Made by a program: the position numbers and the translations under genes. Of a stretch of DNA of 64,000 nt, positions 42,831 to 54,900 are shown one piece after another. Within the stretch, counting starts at the first letter, position 1; each line of letters opens with the position of its first letter. The notes below the pieces were generated by a model that saw only the letters and a program-made list of their open reading frames with translations, searched no databases and was not told the DNA's origin. Source of the stretch: Paragonimus skrjabini miyazakii (taxonomy: Eukaryota; Platyhelminthes; Trematoda; Plagiorchiida; Troglotrematidae); the NCBI GenBank assembly GCA_014338405.1, contig JTDE01002317.1, positions 18,980-82,979 of the forward strand, read 5' to 3'.

Positions 42831-45800
42831 ACAGATATACTCCTGTCGCCTATCCGATGTATTGGTAGATGCCGGCATAGAGGCGCTGATAACATTCTTA
42901 TTTTCTTGATCGGAAGTAACCAGTGCGTTGAAACCAGGTGGAATGGTTGGCACTGTCTACGAATCCTGAACGCTTAGCCACTCCAGGGTTGCACCGAGAA
43001 TGCCCAGTCGGTAACACCAGCAGGTGGTTCAGCGCGCCGATTTGTCTAGTCGGTCTTAGTTACCCACCTAGTTACACTGCTGTATAATCGGTTGTAATCA
43101 AAGTAAACCATTCTGAAAGATAGGGACGTCGTGTGCGGCTGTGTGGTTTTTCATGTCCGTTTACAATAAAGTGTGCACAAGCTGGAAGACCAAGTTGCAG
43201 TCCGTCGGCGAGTGTTTCACCTCTCAGGAATCACCTATGTATTGGTGGCCTGATCAGACGCACTAGAGAATAAATCATTACGTAGTGATTAAGACCTGAA
43301 CACGCCTCACCTAATCGAATTATGGTCCGTAGCGTGACTTGGAGTGGAAGAAAGCTGATCCGGTCATAGGGGACACAATTTCTACTGAACTTTCTTCTAA
43401 TAACACATATTTAAGTTACATGACCTGAAGGTGATCAATTCAGACAGATAATATGTTCTGTTAAACCAATTTGGTTTGCTGTACTCAGATTCTGCAGGCA
43501 CTACGGACTTTGTACCTACCTTCGATTAGGAGATTAGAAAATAAGAGATGTAACTATATTGCAGTAGCTACTGTTTTATCGGTACCAAGTTCAACATTAT
43601 CCTAACAGTGAACCTGTTGGAAGGCATGCGACTATAAACGTTCATTTAAGGGGACAGTAATGGCAAGGAATAATTAACTCAGCTACTATGTAATATAGAA
43701 GTAAAGGCTAGATGAACAGTGATTCCTCTTCAATCTTGGGGGTAAATTTATCATTTTTAGAGGAAACCAGAGTAAGCTTTATTAAGAGGCGATCCGTAGA
43801 GCCATTTCTGTGAAGCACACTGATGATGAAGCCAATTTTGCCTTTTTTAAATCTCAGTAAGAAACATTAATCTCGTTCTGTTCGTTAAACTGTAAATCGA
43901 CTTTTAATTTTACATACGCTGTATGAAGCAATGTACACTGACCGGTCTTGGTTAACGTTTGAAAAAAAACGCCTTTCTTTAGAAATATCAGAGATTATCC
44001 TCAAGACAACTTCTGGAAAGTGAAAATTCCGTCCAATTCTGCCTTGTAATTAAAGTTGAAAGTTGGTTAGATTGCAATGAGAGTCCATAATGCACGTAAC
44101 TAATCAGCATTTGCGTACAATTTGACGAAAGTAACGTCAGCGTGCCAATAATGAAACAGTGCTGTTGATAACGTTGCACAACTAGTAATTTCCATGTTTA
44201 CCCATGGGGATGCACTCTGAAACTAGATCCACTGAATGAGTCTATTACTACCTCAACTGTCCGTCCTCAAGGCTCATCGTTGGAGTTAAACTGAGGGTTG
44301 AACGCATAAACTTGCAATATATCCCTTATTGTTAATTTTAAAGAAAGCGGTTTTACATCTGTCGCCCCATAATAATCATAGACGTAGGTAACAGTGTCTC
44401 ATGACAAGACAATGGTTAATACTGAAGTCACATATGTGACGAACACACTTGGCTACTGTATGAACATGCCCAGTTCACAAAATCAACAGGGTCAAACATA
44501 TCATACAGACTGTAAGAAAGGAGATACTCCAAGTAAGTTCCAGTATTTTGACTACTTACACCTCGGCAGTGCGATAGAATAAGTTACATATATTCAAGCT
44601 TGGTCTTAGTGTGTAATCTGCGTTGTGAACTTTTGGTAGCTAGCACGTACGTTGCATGATTCCATCCTGTCGTTTCACTTAGGTCGAAATAAGTTTACTT
44701 TATGAATTCTTATTGTCCGGATCATTTCAACTGATAAGTTAATTATTTTTTGGACGACTGCTTTCGGTTGTTAGTACCCATCACATCTGCTACTTTGTGA
44801 TGCGTCCTGGACCGACAACCAACTTAACTCATGAGTACTATGAGAATGGTGATCTTAATAAAAAGAAATGAATTAAATTTCTTTGAATCGGCTTCAGGCA
44901 TTGACATTGGCTGATTGGTCCAATCTTAGAGTCTTTAACATCAAGTTACAACAAACTGGTTATGCTTACGGCATGGCAATAGTAACCCAAATAAAGTTTT
45001 GCCAGGCTAGATTGTTCACACACCTTCACGGTTCGAGAAGAAACCACTACTGTTGGTGGACAGCACTCAGCGAATTGTTTAGTTTGACCTGTTTTATCTG
45101 CCTCAATTTGGCAATGATTGAGGACAATCTGGCTGTTTTGGTCTAAATTTTAAACTTAGTACTGTATTTTGCGGACATTTCGTCCTAACTACTTGACTGT
45201 ACAACAGACCGTATTTAATTAAATGAAAGCAAGACGATTAAGGTTTCACTCGTTCTGACGAATTGGCTGACAGTGTGGCACACCCCAGCAAGGTTTTGAT
45301 ATTGACTGTGTTCAATACAGCTTTGCAAAAAAGCATTTCAACCTACACATCCATATGGGCATGTCTAACATGAAAGTCAAAATAACGAGTTAGCCGGTTA
45401 ACTGCCTGATCTGATCTTTGCGCTGTTGTAATTTGAACAAAATCTTCTAAGTCATATGCTATAGGGAAACGAACGATGTTTCCCATAATTATTTTTTAAG
45501 TCACTAAAGGTAAAAATGTCAGTGTACAATAAACTGAATTTGAAACTCGTGATTTGAATTGACAAAAGTGTAAAAACTTTTGGCTAGTCAAGATTAAGTC
45601 ACTGGGTGACCTATCGAGAAGAAAAAGTTTGTCACACTCCGTCTTTTATAGCTTACGGAGTTATGCTGTTTTGGCTTGTAAAATTATTAATAAAAAATAT
45701 AACACTTTTTCTATTCATTTAGTTAGGCATGTAGGTATTTGCTTTCGCAAATTAGACTTTCCATTCCATTGGCAAAAAGAATCTTTGTACACTGTCTGTC

Positions 45801-46074
45801 ACATTTCTGGTAGTTTAGTTCATTACCTTACATTTTCCCTTGTTGCATACCGGTTTGTTGAATAAACTTTCTAATTGGTAATCATACACGGGACAAACAG
45901 ACAAATAGGTGCCTTGGAAAGCTATTGGCAGATCATCGCCTTTCTGAAGATTCGATAGAATATCAGATGAGACTTGACACAAATGAGCTTTCATCAGATA
46001 AAGGGAAACTAATCAGCTAAAGCTTAACCGCCAATGAGGTTGTTAGGAAAATCTGGCAGTGTCAACTTAGTGAT
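42831..46074. other. Intronic stretch without recognised genes
   Basis: Frames at 43988-44179 (minus), 44394-44582, 44883-45146 and 45629-45865 (plus) carry no known motif. The part 42900-43260 is GC-richer and may be the 5' remainder of the LINE fragment. Confidence 0.35.
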
Positions 46075-46188
46075 AACACCGTTAGAATACGAAAACTGGT
46101 AGATGCAAGCATTTCGTATTGATTCATCAGTACTGGTGAGTCAATACGGAATGCTTGCATCTACCAGTTTTCGTGTTCTAACGGTGTT
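46075..46188. repeat. Near-perfect long hairpin: 48-bp arms, 18-nt loop
   Basis: Left arm 46075-46122 (starts AACACCGTTAGAA) is the reverse complement of right arm 46141-46188 (ends TTCTAACGGTGTT) except at two positions. Both differences become G-U pairs if the plus strand is transcribed. Loop 46123-46140. Could be a hairpin RNA source, a tiny foldback element, or an inverted duplication artefact. Confidence 0.9.
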
Positions 46189-46804
46189 GTTCAAACTTCT
46201 GAAGGGAAGGAACTGTTTTAAACTTGATGACAGTCATGGTTTTTTGTGAGTAGCTGGGTAAATCACTGAGAAAACTTCATAGCATGACCAAATTTGAGTG
46301 AATGGCATAACGGAAACTAATGTAATCGAATCATTGTTGCTTTGGCTGTCCGGGTGATTCGGCGTTATACCAACTTTTTCTGTACTGTACGCCTTGTGAC
46401 TAAAAAGCACTTACGTTGTGACTCATATTTACCATAGACTGGCCAGTGGCTCTAGTTAACCGTCTATGGACGCCACTGCGAAACAACCATGAAGTGTATC
46501 CAGCACACGCTAGCAGGAGAGACAAGAACCATCCGCGTCTCGGACGTGAACATGTAACTTGCTTTTTTGTATCGAGGAACTGCATGTGCATGCCCATGTC
46601 AATGGATATGCATCAAATGAATGGAAGTAACTTTTTTCTTCAATGGAAATACAGTAGGGTGTGAAGGTCCTTTCAAAAGTATCTTCGTAATGTTTGTCTC
46701 ACAGCCGTATCAATCTCACAGAATTCGTATTCGACGACGTCAACGAATCAGCTTTTTGCTGAACTTGTAAGGGTTAAAGGCAGACTTTCGCTTTCTTTCC
46801 AGTA
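46189..46804. other. Intronic stretch, nothing recognised
   Basis: Two overlapping frames on opposite strands (46400-46597 minus, 46446-46664 plus) have no recognisable motif. Confidence 0.35.
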
Positions 46805-46925
46805 GCATCACTGACGAGTTCTGAGAAGGGCAAAACTCAAGAGTAGCGCTTCGTTTCGAAAAGGGTTGGCTGATAAGTCGACGGGAATGGAAAGGCTGCG
46901 TTTAGTTATGAATGATGCACAGGTA
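46805..46925 (+). mobile_element. Hammerhead short repeat, ribozyme and 3' block only
   Basis: GCATCACTGACGAGTTCTGA keeps the CTGACGA core; GAAA has become AAAA; GTAGCGC closes stem I. Then TTTCGAAAAGGGTTGGCTGA and the 3' block. Inactive by the GAAA change. Confidence 0.65.
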
Positions 46926-48599
46926 ATCTTTTTATCACTTGTATACTGAACTTCCATTTCCTCTAGTCTAAGCTAACGTTATTACGGTGAAAACGTTTTT
47001 ATGAATGATCCACTTCAGTGAGCAACAAAGCCAATTAACTTAGTTTCTGAAGAAATTTAGTTTTATACTTTCTGGCAGTTTGACGTTGCCCCTCTGTCTT
47101 ACGAGGCAATCGTTTAAGTCTGGCCAAAAATTGTGTAGTTCCATACTCGCCGAATGAAAACCATTAGTACGCATTACGGGTCAATTTGCAAAATCAGTTT
47201 TTTGGTATGTTCAAATGAATGGATGGTGTGTGAACCGACCACACTGTTTGGGCATGACCACTGCAAAGTTTACTCATATGAGAAACACATCAGCAACGTT
47301 TAAGTATTCAACTAAATCAATTTTTTTCCCAAGCTACAATTACTGTTTTATAGCAGTGAAATATGTACGGTGTATCTTTCCAGTTTGAGTTCCTCATTCA
47401 CTATGGCTGTTAACTGTTTAAGCACTGCCACTTGGGAAGCGGCCTTGGTATAGACTTGTTGACTTTATGTTTCGATAAACCAGAAAGTAAGAAGGGAAAT
47501 CGTATACATCACATAAATAAAAACCAGGTGTAAATTTGCTCCTACATTGTGGTGAGATGAATCAGCCGTAGACTTGGCTTACCTCGACAGTGAAACATAC
47601 CAGTGGGAGTAGTGATAGGGATTCTTACTCGGTTTGACGATTGACTTCTGGCACCCATACTCATAATGAATGATCTTACATTTGGCTTCATCAGATGGTC
47701 GAACTTGGGAGTTTTATGGCGGATGATTTGGGATGCAGTGCAAACATAATTTCACCTGAAGTCTGTTCTGACAGGGTCTGACCCCTGGTTACAATTAAAT
47801 GAAACGAAATGCAGGGTTTACAAATATTTGGTTGAGATTAGTGTTCCTTTCCTATTGAAAGGGTTGGGAGTACGATCATCACGAAGCTTGAAAACGCTAT
47901 GCCCTGCCCGGTTGCATACTGACAAGGAAATTTATAGTTGACCCTAATATGTAATAGCCTCAAAATGCAACTGTTTTACATCTAATGAAAATTCCTTCCG
48001 AATTTTATAAATTTCTGACAAACCATTACATTGTTTTCGGCAATTTACTACTTTAAGAGAGAAAGAGTTTACAATGCATCCCTCGACAAAACTATCGGAC
48101 CACTTAACATTTTCCAGACTACATCACACAATGCCTATTGTTATTGCCTAACCGAACAAAATAGCCTTACAACAAAATAACAAAAAGTAAATTAAAAGTC
48201 ATTCACTCTTAGTGAATCAACAAAGGTAGTTACAAGTAACAGTTCAACAAGTTTGCCGACCTACATTGTTCAACAACTCTGGACCATGACAATAAAGCTA
48301 CTAAGTATAAATCAGGAATTGAGACACGACGAAAAAATCATGAATATTATTTGCAGTTTGACCTTGTACACTTACTGAATTCAAGCGAAAGTGAACCTTA
48401 CACATTGCAAGTTGCAGCCTTTCTTAAGAACGAACGTTCTATGGAATAAGTACATTATCTAGTGTGAAATGAAATAACAACAATCGTCCATCCCACAGAA
48501 ATACTACTGCATTCAAAGCAGTGAAATGGCAAACAAATGCGCCGCATGTAAAATTCTAGTGGTCTATTACATTTAAATAAGGGTACTGTTTGAAGCGTC
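46926..48599. other. Intronic stretch, nothing recognised
   Basis: No coding frame over 60 codons except 48455-48637 (minus), which lacks motifs. Confidence 0.4.
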
Positions 48600-48745
48600 A
48601 TCGGAACCCTAGTTCCTGCCGTGGCAAGAATACGCACTACTGACTATCTCTAACAGAAGTAAGTGCAGTGTTTATTCTTGAAAGTGACTGACTGGAAAGT
48701 ATATGGGGGTGCGAGTGTTGCAAACTGTTGTGAGTTATGTTCAAT
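48600..48745 (+). mobile_element. Hammerhead short repeat, decayed
   Basis: CCTAGTTCCTGCCGTGGCAA (post-B-box), CGCACTACTGACTATCTC (core damaged), then GACTGACTGGAAAGTATATG and TGTGAGTTATGTTCAATG (3' block). Confidence 0.65.
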
Positions 48746-49468
48746 GTATGTCAATCAAATTCTCTACTACTTACCAATAACACAAATATTTTTCAACAGG
48801 TTTAGTCAGTTCCTTAATTTAAACTTGGATGAATGTCTTAATCGCGGGGTCCGTACTATCCTCCATGAAGAAGTTGAACAACGCGTAACGATAAACTCAC
48901 GATCACAAATAATGAAAACGGAATTGGATCACAACACCACGGAACTACTGAACAAATTACCAAAGTAAATAAATAGACAACCTGAACAGTCTCGATTGAC
49001 AAATCGTTTTCGTGAAATGGATTCCAATTTGATGCCCAAGAGGCTAAAGGCAAACTGCATTCACATTATATGACGTTCATACCCAACAGAATCCTTCCGA
49101 GCAGTTAACAAGTTCGAAAACACTAGGAACTAGCCGAGCTGCAGAAAATATGATGCACGTACCACTTAAGCAAAGTACAATAACTGGCAACCATCAAGTT
49201 GACGCGATGAAACAGAAACATCTGGGTCAAGGTCCAGTTAACGGTCAGAAACAAGGGAGGTAGAATATACAAGGGTAAATACCTGAGAGGGACAGGACTG
49301 GGTCGCGTTTTCACAAAACTGAACTCCAAAAGTTGATGCAGGGTCCTCGATTAAAGTTAGCAGCAAAGTTACTGCGCCTCCTCTTCCAGCGATCGAGCAG
49401 TCACAACATTAGCCAAAAGCAGCTGTGACTGAGTGTTTGCACATGATATTTCAGTCGTTCTTAATTTG

Positions 49469-49660
49469 AGGTCAGTAGTACAGTGGTCAACACAGTTGCT
49501 TCGTGAAGGCGTGGTCGGGGTTTCAGTCCCAAGCTTGGTAAGGATATGCACTACTAACGAGCTCTAGCAAAGCGAAACTGTACTCTAGTGCTTTTTCTCA
49601 AAAAGGGTCTATTGGAAGTCTATGGAAGTGCGACTACTTTAATAAACCGCGAGCGATTTT
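49469..49660 (+). mobile_element. Hammerhead short repeat, ribozyme core mutated
   Basis: A-box region AGTAGTACAGTGGT, B-box region GGGTTTCAGTCCC, and GCACTACTAACGAGCTCT with CTAACGA in place of CTGACGA (G5 to A). GCGAAACT and CTCTAGTGC are kept. Otherwise well paired; the single core change should abolish cleavage. Confidence 0.75.
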
Positions 49661-50917
49661 TAACTTATAATAATTGAAACATTTAGCTCCTTTTAATCAT
49701 TTAATCAAATCACAGGGGGGCATGTGTCGCAAAATGCAAACAATTTGACCTACTGTCATCAATCTCTGATGTAAAGCCAGTCAAGGTTACAAAAGCTGTA
49801 CTTAGCAACAACAAGTGAGTCGGTCGAATCGTTTCAATCCTTCTCACACGAACAACGGAGTCAGTCCTTTGGCAGAGAGATTGTTTGCATCAGTGTCCGA
49901 TTAGCATTGATTCATTGGTTGTTAGCAGTTTCGGTTTACGACTATGTAACGTTATCCCGAAGGTTTTGACAGAGTCAACAAGGTTACCGGTTGTCAATTG
50001 AGGCAGTCGAGTTCTCCGAGCTCGTTACAATGAATAGGTCGCTTTTTAACACTACAGGTGATAATCGCTTAGGGATATGCTCCACCATACGTTGATGCTG
50101 ACCTGTTCTGTCTACGTGGACGCATTGCACCTGCAACTATTGTGGTATATTACAAGAGAGGTCGATTAATCGGCTGGATGTATCAGCGCTGTGGAGAGCC
50201 AGCACCCTGTTGCCTAACTGAACTCGGAGCTGGGTAGGTGGATCGATGAGTTGCAACACTAATGTCAGTTTGTTATTCCTGTTTTCACTTGGGTGGTCAC
50301 TCTTGAATTGTAGCTCCCAATATAATTTCTCCCCATGTCATAGCTTGCTATATCAAGCACATTTTCCTTACCATGGATAAACAAGTATATTTTTTACCAA
50401 CGTTTGTGTATTGAGCCATTCTTTTCTCTCCAGTTGATCTGTTGTGCACACTCCTTGACGATGTAGACTAAGACTATTATTAGCCATCTTTGTAGATACT
50501 ATTACCATAACATACAGTGAATTTTGGGTGAATTGAGTTCAACTACTTATATAATGAGGTAAAAGAACTTTCATGATTAAATACTGGTATATCATCTATG
50601 CAGCGTTTGTAAAGCGAGATACGAGAAATCCTCTCACGAAACTGCCTTACTCACCTTTCCAAGAATGTATCTGTCAATAGTTAACCCATTGGACTACCTA
50701 TAGCTTAGTTCAGGTTTTCGAATTCAAACGAAATTTTACCTTTGAATCGTACACCACTCATCAGTTATCACAGATGCCACGTTTCTGCAGATACCTCAGT
50801 CCCCCTGTTCCGAATAGAGCATTAGACTGGAACTTCGTCCAGCTAGATGTCGTCACTAATGAGGCTAGAGTTCCTGATAACTGGATTGAGAACAACACGA
50901 CGTTATGAGCAAGTTGT
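49661..50917. other. Intronic stretch, nothing recognised
   Basis: No supported gene or repeat; possibly contains outlying parts of the neighbouring Penelope-like element. Confidence 0.35.
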
Positions 50918-50964
50918 AATACTCTACGTTTCAACCACCTCGGGTGGTCTTTCTCAGGAGTGTT
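50918..50964 (-). ncRNA. Penelope-type hammerhead ribozyme motif, one core change
   Basis: Minus strand: stem I 5' arm AACACTC, CTGAGAA (consensus CTGANGA, so G8 is A), stem II GACCACC/GGTGGTT with loop CGA, GAAA, stem III ACGT (two base pairs, no loop), cleavage base A, stem I 3' arm GAGTATT (one mismatch). The GAAACGTA block is the form reported for Penelope-like terminal repeats. It lies downstream of the reverse transcriptase remnant on the same strand. Probably inactive. Confidence 0.65.
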
Positions 50965-51962
50965 GTAATCGAAATCACACTAGTGTGATTGCCATGGCTA
51001 CAGTCAATTATCAGTGGTGTTCATTTTGTATAAACCAGAATCCCTAATGCTCGCAAGGGTTGTTTTCTGTACAGACACAAATGGAAACCTTCAGTAGGCT
51101 CATGGAATACGCAAGTTGGCATCCCGACTGGAAATAAAATCGCACTAGAGACAACAGGCTCACACAGCGGTACATCGGGGAATATGGAGTCAACATTTAA
51201 CGAATATATCGTCTATAGACTTGTTGGGTTGCTTTTCGAAATTTGTGTTACCTCAAATTAGTTTCAAACATGGTGGTGAGATAACGGCTGATGCCTTGTT
51301 TTAATCAGTGTTCACTAACCGGAGCGGAAGTCGTACGCCGAACTCTCCGTCAACAGTGTTGACCGTAATCATGCACTTGCCTTGTGAGTTTATGGTTAAT
51401 CTCTCATTCTCAGTGTCTGCTCCCCTGTTGGTTTCAGTTTCCCATATAGGATCGCAGAGATACGCTCATTCTGGACCAACGTTTGCAATTTCCTCGATAT
51501 TTGTTGTAGAAGCAGAAAAATGTTGCCAGGACCAATATCCATTGGGAATTTCCGTACTTCAGATAATACCACATGCACAGCCCTCATTATTCGCTGGGGA
51601 AAAAACAGAACCATTTTTGTCTTGAGGATGACCATACCAGTCATTTCCTTAAACTCCGTGATGGCTCTGTAACGTTCAACAGACGAGCAAAATTCGGGCA
51701 CATTGAAACCGATAGAAATGCATGAAATGTTATTAAAATTTGCACGAAACAAATTCGCGTCTTCCAGTGAGAAAGGTAAAAGATTTTTTACCCAATCGCA
51801 TGGGTTTTCAGATTGAATCAGGGTTTGTAGACTTGTTTCGACGACAGCCTGAACTGAAGACCATTGAAAATATATCCGGTTGAGCCTTGGTAAACTGAAC
51901 AGGCGACAACTTATGAATGTGTGTCTAATTATCGGTGGGAAAGACTGTAATCTCCTGCTCAC
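50965..51962 (-). pseudogene. Penelope-like element, N-terminal and palm fragment
   Basis: A 188-codon minus frame (51962-51396) contains SLPRLNRIYF, RYRAITEFKEMTGMVILK, then SEVRKFPMDIGPGN, QQISRKLQTLVQNERISAIL and YGKLKPTGEQTLRM. These match the blocks expected before and at the first palm motifs of Penelope-like reverse transcriptases (RAL..LK....VIL; LKPTG...PR.YGLPK). The normal DKG.GVV segment is disrupted after VILK. Further left, in other frames, VDSIFPDVPLCEPVV (51195-51150) resembles SLFTNVPL.ETV. The palm end and GIY-YIG part are missing, and the sequence runs into the hammerhead-bearing terminal region, implying an internal deletion. Confidence 0.65.
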
Positions 51963-54900
51963 GCGACATAGAAACTTTTCAGTTCTGGAGCGTCTCGTCC
52001 TAACAGGTTGAACTGTATTTCTCCTAAATTTTTAAAACTTTAGCCGGCTATCCAAGGAAAAAGTTTTGGGCAAACTGGTGAGACATTGCTGGATTTCAGT
52101 TAACTCGTTCTAACTTTCTTTAGACGCCCTGTTATCGAAACTATTAGTCCTTACAAGGTTAACACTGTCTGGCGAAAGGTTCTTCTTAGAAAGCCAACTG
52201 GGAAATGCACGGGAAACTGATATGATATTATGCATTTTTTGTAAAATCCATCTTTGTTTATTCACTATCTATCACCAAACTAAAGAAAACTGGGTTAGTC
52301 CCCGAGTACTGCATGCAAAAAATCCTCTTTTAACAAATTTCAAACATTTCTTCGTTCGGACAAAATAAGAAGAAAAGATACGTTGCAGTATGCTAACGTT
52401 TCAGTTTGCTTTCATCTGTCTCTAAGATGAAACCAGCGATGAAAAATATAAAACTGTACCTAGTAGCAACGAGATATGTAAAAGCTTAAGAAAGACGTAA
52501 TCAATTTTCATCGTTTTTTGGCTTCAAAGTTCTTCTTATGTTTTTGTAAAAGCAAATTATAAATCTATTCATTCTGTTGTGGAACTACATGAAAGACAAT
52601 GACATATATATATAGGTTTGACAAGAACCACATTAACAAAAAGCTTACTTCCGAGAAAATGGTGAGAATTCGGACAAACATTTTTCCGTCGAATCGACGA
52701 GGATCATAAAATCCAAGTTGTCCTAAACATATAACGTTTCTGTGTCCCCTCTTGGTGTTTCTTCCTACAGTTTTTATTTTGTAGATTGATACCTGCTTCT
52801 CTTAAGTATGCAGGAAACCAGAAACACGCTTTTGTTCATTTCGTATACCCAATAAATGTAATGTCGTCTATTATTTGGAGCTATTATAGATTGCGTAATA
52901 TAGATGCTTATGGGCCTTCCAGGTAAACAGAACTGTTTGCATCAAACATGTTTGAACTTTAAAGAAGGATGATGAACATGCTATCATCTAGGTAGATTAA
53001 CAGAGATGACACATGTCTATGCATATAAATGAGATACAGTTGTGAATGGTAACTAACATCGGGAGGTATGCGCATATCTGATATCACCAACCTAAGAAAG
53101 CTTTCCAACCACAGGACAGTAAGTTAGTTTGTGTTAACCAGTAATATCGTATCGTCACGAACACTTGCTGATTGTTAGGCACTGGAATCACAGCAGTCCA
53201 TGTGTGAAAGCCCTATAATATGTGTGTACCAAGTCAAAGATTTGTGTATTGCGTGAAAAGCTGATAGTTTGTAACATTTATTCTGATGATAAATTCTGGA
53301 TCAATTTTAAGGGCGTTTGTTTTAATTGTAGAATTTGTTTGTCGGGAACGCAACTGCTTCGTCAACAACCAGATTCACTGAATACACTCGATTTCACGGT
53401 TGTGCAAAATCTCACCTTACTACCTAATTAGTTCAGCTGTGGGGATACAAGTACTTCTTTCCATCCTGGATCATTCACTTTGTGCTCAGTTCAAGCAAAT
53501 TAACTGAACTTAATGTTTCAAGACTGACCAATTCTAATCACTAGTCCGATTTATAAATCAATCCGTAAAAAGACAAGTGACTAGAAGTTGTGGGCGTAGA
53601 ACAGCATAATCTTGACGAATTTACAAGCGATGTAAATATGATGAACAGTGCAGTTGATCTTTCAAGTCGGATACATTGTGACCATCTCTAATTAATGCAT
53701 GATGATGGAGGATGCTTTTAGCGTACAGTTGGTAAAGAAAAGTGGTAGGATTTGATAGAAGTGAAACGTCTTGGTCACGCCCAATTCACCAAGCACAAAT
53801 AAATTAGCCGAGTCAGTCGAATGGAAGGAGCACTCAAAACAGGAATTGTTTATCTCTCTGTACGTAAGTTATCTCTGTCCAGTTAATATTGCAAATGTGA
53901 AACTAAGCTGAAAAAGCTGAATGCGAATTTGTTGTGTGTCCGCTAGATTCTAGACGCCAAAAACATCGTTGATGGGTTGAGGGGCTACCTCTCTTGTAAC
54001 TATAATCTGGCGAATACTGTGGAATCCGTTAACGGAAATACCACCACTTGAAGCTTCAGTCGATTCGGAAGCACTCATGTTTGGAGAATTTCATTTGTCT
54101 GCTAAGGTTTTATTACATTTTGCTGTTAAGTTACGTTAGCGTACTTCTAGCTTGTCACCAAGTGAAAAATGTCATATACGTCCAAAAATTATCCGTGTAC
54201 GTGGCATTCCAAATGGTTTATTTAATGAACTGAAATAAAATTGTTTGGCATCAATGCAATAAACATCTTTAATTTAACAAGATAAAGTGGAACGGAAGTA
54301 TAAAAAATACAACATATCACAAACTTCCTACCGTCACGTTCAAAATCATCCGACAGAACACTGGGGTGGAATACTAAGTAGCCTTCGTAAGCAATATCCT
54401 GGTGGATAAAAGAAATGTTGGTGAAAAGCACCCTGAAAATGATGGCTTGTCTTCAATACTTGTTCTCTGGTTAATAATTTATGTCACTTTCCATGATATG
54501 CATGACCGACTGAAGTGAATAGCTCATTTCGGAATGTGTTTATTTATTTTAGTCTGAGGAAAGTTCTCTTAGCTCTTACAGCTCTTCTGCTTACATTCAG
54601 GGGTTGTTCCACATATGCCTCGACGAACAGGAATCCAAATAGAAATCCGCTGTCATATAAATGTTAACTTAAATTCCTCGTCTCAGTCATAGTAGTTAGT
54701 TTGCCCACACGGCGTTTCTTTATATGGTTGACTCAGCTTCCCCGTTCGCCCCTTGGTGCACAAAGTACTCGCTGTATGATGCACTACACCAAACAATTAT
54801 CGAAGTAATTTTGCTAACAAGTTCGCAAAAGCTGTCCTAATAAAGTTTCTCATTAATCACTAGGCTGAGGCCCAGCACACAGAGCACTTAGTGGACGGAT

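Noticed and set aside
51431..51460. TTGGTTTCAGTTTCCC as a possible start of the recognition-helix exon
   Set aside because: It does not translate to a WFQNRR motif in any frame and lies inside the Penelope-like frame on the other strand.
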